From positions 1 to 8,277 of the forward strand of contig JAOZLU010000298.1 in the NCBI GenBank assembly GCA_029934695.1: a DNA stretch of 8,277 nucleotides, in the 5' to 3' direction. Below the pieces are notes generated by a model. It was not told the origin of the DNA, made no database searches, and saw only the letters and a list, made by a program, of their open reading frames with translations. This DNA is from Desulfobacterales bacterium (GTDB lineage Bacteria; Desulfobacterota; Desulfobacteria; Desulfobacterales; 4be13). Both the position numbers and the translations under genes were made by a program. Each line of letters opens with the position of its first letter. Positions within the stretch are counted from its first letter, which is position 1. Below are positions 1 through 5,568 of the stretch, in pieces.

Positions 1-1
1 T

Positions 2-50
2 GTTGGATGTTGGATGTTGGATGTTGGATGTTGGATGTTGGATGTTGGAT
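2..50. repeat. 7-bp tandem array, unit GTTGGAT, 7 perfect copies
   Basis: Seven uninterrupted, identical copies of GTTGGAT fill this stretch, and the array may continue past the left edge of the window. The perfect identity suggests recent slippage-type expansion. Read as TTGGATG, the unit differs by one base from the reverse complement of the CATCAAA unit in the array at 107-239, so the two arrays are diverged inverted relatives. The open frames through this region only give period-seven peptides and are not genes. Confidence 0.95.
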
Positions 51-70
51 GTTTGCTCCCTCATGCTCAA

Positions 71-90
71 TTCGGATTGACAAATCCGAA
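71..90. repeat. Stem-loop between the two heptad arrays
   Basis: TTCGGATT at 71-78 is the exact reverse complement of AATCCGAA at 83-90, giving an 8-bp stem with a 4-base loop. It sits in the 56-bp unique spacer between the inverted heptad arrays, so it would be the tip of any larger fold made by them. There is no T-run after it, so it is not a typical terminator. It overlaps the TTGACA of the candidate promoter at 77-105, and could be an operator or simply the centre of the repeat structure. Confidence 0.6.
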
Positions 91-105
91 CAGTTGCCGG
101 ATACG
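77..105 (+). promoter_or_regulatory. Candidate sigma70-type promoter for the chemoreceptor gene
   Basis: TTGACA at 77-82 matches the consensus -35 box perfectly. After a 17-base spacer, GATACG at 100-105 is a poor -10 box (three of six consensus bases). If used, transcription would start near 112 and the whole CATCAAA array would lie in the 5' leader of the chemoreceptor mRNA. GCCGGATA at 96-103 loosely resembles a flagellar sigma28 -10 element, but no matching upstream box is seen. This is the only promoter-like pair in the unique part of the upstream region; start mapping would be needed to confirm it. Confidence 0.3.
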
Positions 106-106
106 A

Positions 107-239
107 CATCAAACATCGAACATCAAGCATCGAACATCAAATATCAAATATCAAACATCAAGCATCAAACATCAAATATCAAACATCAAACATCAAACAT
201 CAAATATCAAACATCAAACATCAAACATCAAACATCGAA
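107..239. repeat. 7-bp tandem array, unit CATCAAA, 19 copies
   Basis: Nineteen consecutive in-register heptads fit CATCAAA with a few variants (CATCGAA, CATCAAG, TATCAAA). Most variation is at unit positions 1, 5 and 7. The array ends immediately before the AAGGAG ribosome binding site at 241-246 of the chemoreceptor gene, so the repeat forms nearly all of the space between any upstream promoter and that gene. Its reverse complement (TTTGATG) is one base away from the TTGGATG unit at 2-50. Changes in copy number would alter the leader length without touching the coding sequence. Confidence 0.95.
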
Positions 240-251
240 AAAGGAGCTATA

Positions 252-2564
252 ATGCTTAAATTTTTCAGGAACCTGAAGCTGGGCTGGAAGATCGGACTGG
301 GATACGGTCTGGTGGGATTTGTGCTGGTCGGTGCTGTGTTCAGCACCCTTTGGCAGATTGAACGTACGGAAAAAATCGTCAATCGCCTGTTTGACATCAG
401 ATCGCCAACGGTTCGTTCAGGTCTTATGCTGATGAACGGAATCAACCATTCGTTATCAGCATTGCGGGGGTGGATTATTTTGGGAGATGAAACCTTCAAA
501 AAGGAGCGGGCCGCGGCATGGTCAGAGGGAATCGAACCTTCCCTCCATATGCTGAAAACCCTCTCTCCTAAGTGGACAGACAAGGAGAATATAAGGCGGT
601 TGAAAAAAATTGACGCCATGATCAGTGAATTAAAAAAGCGGGGGCAGGAAATAGAGGATATTGCCCAGACCACGGAAAACACCCCTGCCACAAAAATCGT
701 GCTGGAACAGGGAAAGCCTCTTGTTCAGATTACAGATATCGCCATAAGCCGGATGATCGATATCGAACAGACCCTTGAAGCAACAGCAGAACGGAAGGCA
801 CTGCTCGGCACAATGGCTGATATGAGAGGAACTTTCAGTCTGGCGGATGCCAGCATCCGTACCCACCTGATTTCCGGGGATGAGAAATCCAAAAAACAGT
901 TTGAAGCATTATGGACCCAAAACAGCAGACATTTGGATGATCTGAAAGCATACGCCCGACTTCTTACGCCGGAACAGCAGAATGCCTTGAAATCATTAAG
1001 CGAAGTCAGAGAGAAGATTGACAAACTTTCAAAAAAGACTTTTGAAATCCGGGGAAGCGATGAATGGAATCTTGCTCATGCGTGGCTGGCAAAAAAGATT
1101 GTTCCCACCACAAACTCAATCGGCGAACACCTTGACGCCATGCTTGCCAGCCAGAAACAACTGGTTTTAGAAGAACAGGCAAGGCTGAAACAGCAGACAG
1201 AATTGCTGGAGCGGGCAGAGTGGTTTCTGCTTACTGTCGGGCTTCTCTTATGTACTCTCGGGGGAATCATCATCACCCGCGGGATCACCCGACCGTTAAA
1301 GGAAGCTGTGAATGTGGCGGATCATATGGCAGACAGGGATATTACAGTACATTTTGATATCAACACCCGGGATGAAACAGGACAGTTGCTTTCTGCAATG
1401 AAAAAAATGGTGATGAATCTCCGGGACATCATCAGGAAGGTTTCGGATACGACTATCAATCTGTCAGGCTCGGCTGAAGAATTATCATCGGTTGCCACGC
1501 AGATGGCTTCGTCTGCCGAAGAGATGAGCATTCAGGCTGACTCCGTGGCTTCAGCCTCCGAACAGATCACTGCCAGTATTGGGAATGTCGCGTCTGCTGC
1601 GGAGCAGTCCAGTTCGTCGGTTTCCAGCATTGCTGCGATGACTGAGGAGATGTCAGGGACATTTGCTCATACCGCAGGCTTTGCAAATCGGACATCTGAA
1701 AACGTGAAAAATATGGCTCAGTCAAGCAATGAGATATCAGCGGGCATTCAGGATACGGCTTTAGCCGTGGAAGAGATGACCGCTTCATTAAATGAAGTGG
1801 CAAAACACACTGCCCAGGCAAGTCATATCTCCAGAAACGCCAGCCGGCGCACGGATGAGATCAATGGAAAGATGAAGTCCTTGGTGAAGGTGTCAAAGCA
1901 GGTCGGAAAAGTGGTCGAAATGATCAAAGATATCGCAGATCAGACCAATATGCTTGCACTGAACGCGGCTATTGAGGCAGCCAGCGCGGGCGAGGCTGGC
2001 AAAGGCTTCGCAGTGGTGGCTGGCGAAGTCAGGGAACTGGCAAGACAGTCAGCGGACGCGACCGATGAAATTGCGGAACAGATCGGTCAGATTCAGAACC
2101 ACACCCGCGAAGTGGTTCAGGCCATCGGAGAAATAAGTCAGATTATCAAAGAGATAGCGGGGATCAACGAATCAATCGCTGCTTCATCCGAGGAACAGAC
2201 AGCCACCGCAAATGAGATATCAAAGTCTGTGGCCGGCAATGCCTCAGCCATAAAAAATGTTGCTGAAAAAGCCGGTGAATCCTCAGAACTGGTGGAGGAG
2301 ATTGCCAGATCAACAGGGGAAGCATCAAAAACAGCAAGAGAGGTGGCGATGCATGTGGATGAACTGGCAAGAGGCTCCAGAGAAATCGCCATGTCGGCCG
2401 GCGAGGCAACACGAGGTGTGCAGGATGTTTCACGAAATATCCAGGGCATCAGCATGGCATCAAAAGAGACGGCTGCCGGCGCGGCCCAGACAAACATATC
2501 TTCACAGAGGCTTACTGAAATGGCGTCTGCTCTTTCGCAGATTGTTAAAAAATTTAAATTGTAA
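252..2564 (+). CDS. Methyl-accepting chemotaxis protein with a helical bimodular-type sensor
   Basis: This is a complete inner-membrane chemoreceptor of 770 residues that would signal ligand binding to a CheA/CheW array. Transmembrane helix 1 is at about residues 13-34 and helix 2 at about 324-343. The roughly 290-residue outer region between them is predicted helical. It has two similar modules, around LSALRGWIILGDE (68-80) and ADASIRTHLISGDE (198-211), each followed by a K-rich stretch ending AW/LW. This fits an HBM or tandem four-helix sensor; the ligand is unknown. HAMP spans about 345-397. The signalling hairpin tip lies around 560-594 and includes QTNMLALNAAIEAASAGEAG. Enteric receptors have Arg after EAA at the tip; here it is Ser. 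Candidate methylation segments are near 505-517 and 641-660. There is no C-terminal NWETF-like CheR tether; the protein ends KKFKL. The ATG is supported by AAGGAG five bases upstream. No che genes adjoin it, so it is an orphan receptor locus. Confidence 0.95.
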   Translation: MLKFFRNLKLGWKIGLGYGLVGFVLVGAVFSTLWQIERTEKIVNRLFDIRSPTVRSGLMLMNGINHSLSALRGWIILGDETFKKERAAAWSEGIEPSLHMLKTLSPKWTDKENIRRLKKIDAMISELKKRGQEIEDIAQTTENTPATKIVLEQGKPLVQITDIAISRMIDIEQTLEATAERKALLGTMADMRGTFSLADASIRTHLISGDEKSKKQFEALWTQNSRHLDDLKAYARLLTPEQQNALKSLSEVREKIDKLSKKTFEIRGSDEWNLAHAWLAKKIVPTTNSIGEHLDAMLASQKQLVLEEQARLKQQTELLERAEWFLLTVGLLLCTLGGIIITRGITRPLKEAVNVADHMADRDITVHFDINTRDETGQLLSAMKKMVMNLRDIIRKVSDTTINLSGSAEELSSVATQMASSAEEMSIQADSVASASEQITASIGNVASAAEQSSSSVSSIAAMTEEMSGTFAHTAGFANRTSENVKNMAQSSNEISAGIQDTALAVEEMTASLNEVAKHTAQASHISRNASRRTDEINGKMKSLVKVSKQVGKVVEMIKDIADQTNMLALNAAIEAASAGEAGKGFAVVAGEVRELARQSADATDEIAEQIGQIQNHTREVVQAIGEISQIIKEIAGINESIAASSEEQTATANEISKSVAGNASAIKNVAEKAGESSELVEEIARSTGEASKTAREVAMHVDELARGSREIAMSAGEATRGVQDVSRNIQGISMASKETAAGAAQTNISSQRLTEMASALSQIVKKFKL

Positions 2565-2587
2565 GCACTGTGTAAAGAACAAAAATC

Positions 2588-2627
2588 TGTAGGGTGGGTG
2601 AAGCGAAGCGAAACCCACCATTTTTTT
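2588..2627 (+). terminator. Probable terminator formed by a dispersed palindromic element (copy 1)
   Basis: Starting 24 bases after the chemoreceptor stop, GGTGGGT (2593-2599) pairs with ACCCACC (2613-2619) across a 13-base loop and is followed by an A and seven Ts (2621-2627). This is a reasonable intrinsic terminator. The 32-bp element at 2588-2619 recurs at 7379-7410 on the other strand with one difference, so it is a dispersed repeat serving as a terminator. On the minus strand a short T-run (complement of 2581-2585) follows after a gap, so it may also stop transcription arriving from the convergent reductase gene. Confidence 0.65.
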
Positions 2628-2655
2628 GGAGAAGCGGACATTTTTTTTGGAGAAG
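2621..2655. repeat. 14-bp direct repeat, TTTTTTTGGAGAAG
   Basis: TTTTTTTGGAGAAG occurs at 2621-2634 and again at 2642-2655, a spacing of 21 bases. The first copy contains the T-run of the terminator of the upstream chemoreceptor gene. Both carry a GGAGAAG that resembles a ribosome binding site, but neither is at the right distance from a start codon. The functional site for the following fragment is the separate AAAGGAG at 2665-2671. This is probably a small local duplication. Confidence 0.7.
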
Positions 2656-2678
2656 GATAAAAGCAAAGGAGAAGTCGT

Positions 2679-2780
2679 ATGAAACTGAGAACAAAAATTA
2701 TCTTGGGAAGTTGTGTTCCCCTGGTACTGGTGATCGTACAACTTTTGTTTTCAGGCCTTTTAATTTTCGAGAATGCTCAA
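2679..2780 (+). pseudogene. Truncated chemoreceptor: N-terminal signal anchor only
   Basis: The ATG at 2679 has a good ribosome binding site, AAAGGAG at 2665-2671, seven bases upstream. The 34 codons that follow encode a typical chemoreceptor beginning: a basic start (MKLRTK), a hydrophobic helix at about residues 8-31, then FENAQ. At base 2781 the homology-like part ends. The frame stays open to 2972 (97 codons in all), but from 2781 onward it is only the antisense of the reductase gene. No sensor, HAMP or signalling domain follows. It is best read as the 5' end of a second receptor gene, next to the intact one, that lost the rest through a rearrangement with its breakpoint at or very near 2781. 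A short expressed membrane peptide cannot be excluded. Confidence 0.7.
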
Positions 2781-4712
2781 CTAAACCGTCCGCCCGATCT
2801 CCTCCGCCTCACTCAGCGCATGCATAAGAATCCGGGGACTTTTGGCATCACCGATGATATGCACAGGGATATCCATGTCCTTGAAAAGTTCCGCGGCCTT
2901 TCGGATCGGCGTCATCTTTTCCGAAATCACCACTGTGTCAAATCCCTCAAGCCTGACCTCCTCGCCCCCTGAGCGAAAGACCGCACCATCCGGGAGAAAT
3001 GCTTTCACCGACACCTGTTTGTGCAGCCTGACATTGTCCCGCTTGAGCCGTTCCCTCACATAGAAGCGGTCATTGCTGGACATTTCTTCCCCGAAATGTC
3101 GCTTGCGGTTGAGAAGTGCGACATCTTTCCCTTTTTCAGCGAGAAAATCAGCCAGCACCAGTCCGGCCTGATTGCCGCCGATCACGATAACCCTGTCTCC
3201 TGCAATGACAGTCCCTTCAAGAATATCAACAACCGTGCACAGAGTCATTTTTGTCTGAAAAAGTCCTTTGATGATAGGCATTTCAGGCAGACTGCCGCTG
3301 GCAAGAATGATTTCCTGGGGGCCGACAGACTTGATGAATTCCTCAGTGAGTTTGGCATTCAGTCGGACTTCAACCTGCATACGGTCCAGTTCATTTCTCA
3401 GAAAATCCACGATATCCATGATTTCGCCGCGTCCGGGCGGAATGGCCGCTAGTCTTGCCAGGCCGCCGATATGCCCCTTTTCATCGCATACGACTACCTC
3501 ATGCCCGCGTGTTGCAGCCATTCGTGCGGCTGCAAGACCGGCCGGACCTGCGCCGACAACGAGTATTTTTTTAGGCGGATCTGCCCTGACCTCGTCTTTT
3601 ACCTGATATTCTCTGCCCACGTCCGGGTTGGCGACACACGCGCCCGGTTCCAAGGCCAGCACATTGTGAATGCACCCCAGACAGCAGCCGATGCACGGTC
3701 TGATCCGGGTGAGGTCTCCTGATGCGGCTTTGTTGGCAAACTCCGGGTCTGCGAGCAGGGACCGGCCCATGGCAACGGCATCTGCTTTTCCTTCTTTGAT
3801 GATCCGGTCGGCCATTTCAGGGCTTTTGATTCTTCCCACCGTAAACACCGGCAAGGACACCTCTTTTTTCACAGCCTCGGCGAGATGGACAAAGCAGCCA
3901 TGTTTCACATACATGGAAGGAATGGTCAGTTCTGTGGAGCCGTAAACCCCCGCGGAGATATGCAGATAGTCAGCACCCTGCTGTTCCAGAATGACTGCCA
4001 GTTTTAACGCTTCTTCAAGGGTCCATCCGTTTTTGATGTAGTCATTGCCGTTTATCCGGATGCCCACCGGAAAATCGTCGCCGGTCTTATCTTTGATATC
4101 CCTGAAAAGCTCCAAAAGGAAGCGTATCCGGTTTTCAAAAGAACCGCCATACTCATCTTCCCGCTTGTTGGAATTTTTCGCCATAAACTGGTTAATCAGA
4201 TAGCCGTGTGCCGCATGGATTTCTATAAAATCAAATCCGGCATCCCTGCACCGCCTCGCGGAATCCCCGAAAGCCGCGGCCATCTCATGAATTTCAGACA
4301 GGGTCAGTTCCCGGGGAACGCCTTTGACCACTGCCTCAGCCGGGAGCGGCGAGGGCGCGACTTTGTCATCGTGATAAGACTGCCTGCCGCCATGCATGAG
4401 TTGCATTCCGAATTTTGCGTCGTAGGGGCGGACGGCTTCTGTCATGACTTCCAGGGAAGGAATACACGCATCATCCCAGAGGGTCGGCAAATGGGGAAGC
4501 TCCAGTCCGGTCGGATGAACAGCACCCCCGCCCACCAGCATCATGCCAGTTCCGCCTTTGGCCCGGGCCACAAAATATTCAGTCAGTTGCTCTGTCACAT
4601 TTCCTGCATCATCCACGCCGAAATTGATGCTCATGGCAGACATGAGCAATCGGTTTTTCGCGGTCATGGTTCCAATCTGAATGGGTGAGAAAAGATGTTT
4701 CAAATGACTCAT
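2781..4712 (-). CDS. 2,4-dienoyl-CoA reductase/enoate reductase-family flavoprotein (FMN, 4Fe-4S, FAD)
   Basis: This 643-residue protein has the full two-part build of E. coli 2,4-dienoyl-CoA reductase. Residues 1 to about 330 form an old-yellow-enzyme FMN barrel, including HAAHGYLINQF with Tyr171 at the place of the E. coli catalytic Tyr, and YGGSFENRIRF. A 4Fe-4S site follows, with Cys340, Cys343, Cys347 and Cys359 in C-x2-C-x3-C-x11-C spacing. The C-terminal part is a FAD/NAD(P) oxidoreductase with GAGPAG at 387-392 and a second, atypical nucleotide motif GGNQAG at 512-517. Electrons would pass from NAD(P)H through FAD and the cluster to FMN, then reduce a C=C bond of an unsaturated acyl-CoA or acid. 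By eye, the His of the E. coli proton relay (GWHEARIPT region) has no counterpart in the aligned segment near residues 256-265, so an enoate- or BaiCD-like substrate is possible. The ATG is supported by AAAAGGA (4727-4721). The gene lies 856 bp downstream of the acyl-CoA dehydrogenase gene on the same strand and probably has its own transcription start. Confidence 0.9.
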   Translation of the reverse strand: MSHLKHLFSPIQIGTMTAKNRLLMSAMSINFGVDDAGNVTEQLTEYFVARAKGGTGMMLVGGGAVHPTGLELPHLPTLWDDACIPSLEVMTEAVRPYDAKFGMQLMHGGRQSYHDDKVAPSPLPAEAVVKGVPRELTLSEIHEMAAAFGDSARRCRDAGFDFIEIHAAHGYLINQFMAKNSNKREDEYGGSFENRIRFLLELFRDIKDKTGDDFPVGIRINGNDYIKNGWTLEEALKLAVILEQQGADYLHISAGVYGSTELTIPSMYVKHGCFVHLAEAVKKEVSLPVFTVGRIKSPEMADRIIKEGKADAVAMGRSLLADPEFANKAASGDLTRIRPCIGCCLGCIHNVLALEPGACVANPDVGREYQVKDEVRADPPKKILVVGAGPAGLAAARMAATRGHEVVVCDEKGHIGGLARLAAIPPGRGEIMDIVDFLRNELDRMQVEVRLNAKLTEEFIKSVGPQEIILASGSLPEMPIIKGLFQTKMTLCTVVDILEGTVIAGDRVIVIGGNQAGLVLADFLAEKGKDVALLNRKRHFGEEMSSNDRFYVRERLKRDNVRLHKQVSVKAFLPDGAVFRSGGEEVRLEGFDTVVISEKMTPIRKAAELFKDMDIPVHIIGDAKSPRILMHALSEAEEIGRTV

Positions 4713-4740
4713 TTAAATTTTCCTTTTTATTTTGAAGTAA

Positions 4741-4773
4741 AGACCTCCGAGGTTTTAAAAACCTCGGAGGTCT
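4741..4773. repeat. Perfect 33-bp palindrome with 16-bp arms
   Basis: The arm AGACCTCCGAGGTTTT at 4741-4756 is matched exactly by its reverse complement at 4758-4773, with one central base. It sits 28 bases upstream of the reductase start codon and 4 bases after the stop of a small possible reading frame at 4778-4927. It could be an operator in the reductase leader, a terminator-like hairpin, or a copy of a dispersed palindromic repeat. No strong T-run follows on the minus strand. The perfect arms indicate recent origin or conservation. Confidence 0.85.
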
Positions 4774-4777
4774 GTTA

Positions 4778-4927
4778 TCATGCATTATGCGTCTTACATG
4801 CCTGATACAAACCGCTCCAGTTTGAGCCGCGTTTCTTCATCACATTGCCGAGATATTCCTCCCAGACACCGCCATTCAGAGGCCAGTAGGGCCGCCATGT
4901 TTGTAGAACCAGCCAAAACACCGCCAT
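4778..4927 (-). other. Possible 3' remnant of a lost gene (49-codon frame)
   Basis: A short minus-strand frame of 49 codons begins inside a 52-bp repeat unit and ends TGA at 4778. Its first 21 codons are repeat sequence. The last 28 are unique and read WEEYLGNVMKKRGSNWSGLY followed by QACKTHNA, which looks protein-like (Trp, Tyr and Lys/Arg-rich). I do not recognise a family. No ribosome binding site is visible. One reading is that it is the degraded 3' end of a gene whose 5' part was replaced by the repeat arrays; the stop lies 4 bases from the 33-bp palindrome, as a gene end would from its terminator. Chance openness is quite possible. Confidence 0.2.
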
Positions 4928-5165
4928 TCAGAGGCCAGTAGAGCCGCCATGTTTGTAGAACCAGCCAAACACCGCCATTCAGAGGCCCGTAGGGTCGTCA
5001 TATTTGTAGAACCAGCCAAAACACCGCCATTCAGAGGCCCGTAGGGTCGTCATGTTTGTAGAACCAGCCAAAACACCGCCATTCAGAGGCCCGCAGGGCC
5101 GTCATATTTGTAGAACCAGCCAAAACACCGCCATTTAGAGGCCAGTAGGGCCGCCATGTTTGTAG
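4866..5165. repeat. 52-bp tandem array (array A), about 5.8 copies
   Basis: Units begin at 4866, 4918, 4969, 5021, 5073 and 5125, each starting ACACCGCC; five are full length (52 bp, one of 51) and the sixth stops at about 5165. Each unit holds a core of about 35 bp (CCATTCAGAGGCC to TTTGTAG) and a linker of about 17 bp (AACCAGCCAAAACACCG-like). Units 1, 2 and 6 carry GGCCAGTAG, while units 3-5 carry GGCCCGTAG or GGCCCGCAG. The unit-to-unit 'linkers' are the same sequence, unlike CRISPR spacers. The core is the inverted form of the core of array B, which begins one base further on. Confidence 0.95.
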
Positions 5166-5173
5166 ACTACAAA
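5159..5173. repeat. Inversion centre between arrays A and B
   Basis: TTTGTAG (5159-5165), one central A (5166), then CTACAAA (5167-5173) form a perfect palindrome. It is made by the end of the last array A core meeting the start of the first array B core. It marks the exact symmetry point of the two arrays, and is where a cruciform or long hairpin would turn. Confidence 0.85.
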
Positions 5174-5555
5174 AATGCCGACCCTACGGCCTGGTCGGTT
5201 TGATATTTTATGCTACAAACATGGCGACCCTACGGGCCTCTGAACGGTTTAATTTTTAATGCTACAAACATGGCGATCCTACGGGCCTCTGAACGGTTTA
5301 ATTTTTAATGCTGCAAACATGGCGACCCTACGGGCCTCTGAACGGTTTAATTTTTAATGCTGCAAACATGGCGACCCTGTGGGCCTCTGAACGGTTTAAT
5401 TTTTAATGCTGCAAACATGCCGACCCTGTGGGCCTCTGAACGGTTTAATTTTTAATGCTGCAAACATGCCGACCCTGCGGGCCTCTGAACAGTTTAATTT
5501 TTAATGTTGCAAACATGGTACCCCTACGGGCTTCTGACCGGTTTGATCTTTTCTG
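5167..5555. repeat. 49-bp tandem array (array B), about 8 copies
   Basis: Units start at 5167 (46 bp, divergent), 5213, 5262, 5311, 5360, 5409, 5458 (each 49 bp) and 5507 (divergent, fading out near 5555). The consensus is a core of about 35 bp, CTACAAACATGGCGACCC and on to CCTCTGAACGG, plus an AT-rich linker TTTAATTTTTAATG. The core matches the reverse complement of the array A core at about 33 of 35 positions for the best pair; the linkers are unrelated. The outermost units are the most divergent, as expected when a tandem array is homogenised from within. The array ends 13 bases beyond the stop of the acyl-CoA dehydrogenase gene, so it lies in that gene's 3' region. Confidence 0.95.
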
Positions 5556-5568
5556 ATTATAATTCATA

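Noticed and set aside
7..259. Two overlapping 81-codon plus-strand frames through the heptad arrays
   Set aside because: They translate a 7-bp repeat in different frames into period-seven peptides (MLDVGCW, SNIKHQT) and overlap the start of the real chemoreceptor gene.
2138..2641. 167-codon minus-strand frame opposite the chemoreceptor C-terminus
   Set aside because: It is an antisense shadow of the Ala/Ser-rich signalling helix, with no recognisable domain and no ribosome binding site.
2594..2827. 77-codon plus-strand frame after the chemoreceptor
   Set aside because: It starts inside the 32-bp palindromic element and runs in a different frame across the better-supported start at 2679 and into the antisense of the reductase.
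4866..5555. CRISPR array
   Set aside because: The sequences between cores are the same in every unit of an array, the cores vary, and no cas gene is present. These are tandem repeats.
5167..5555. Repeated mini-genes: each array B core reads in frame as YKHGDPTGL then TGA
   Set aside because: The frames are nine codons long, have no start or ribosome binding site, and unit differences change amino acids freely (for example Tyr to Cys, Gly to Ala-like changes). No sign of coding selection.
4741..5568. Insertion sequence or its remnant
   Set aside because: No transposase-like frame, no target-site duplication and no terminal inverted repeats bounding the block could be seen.
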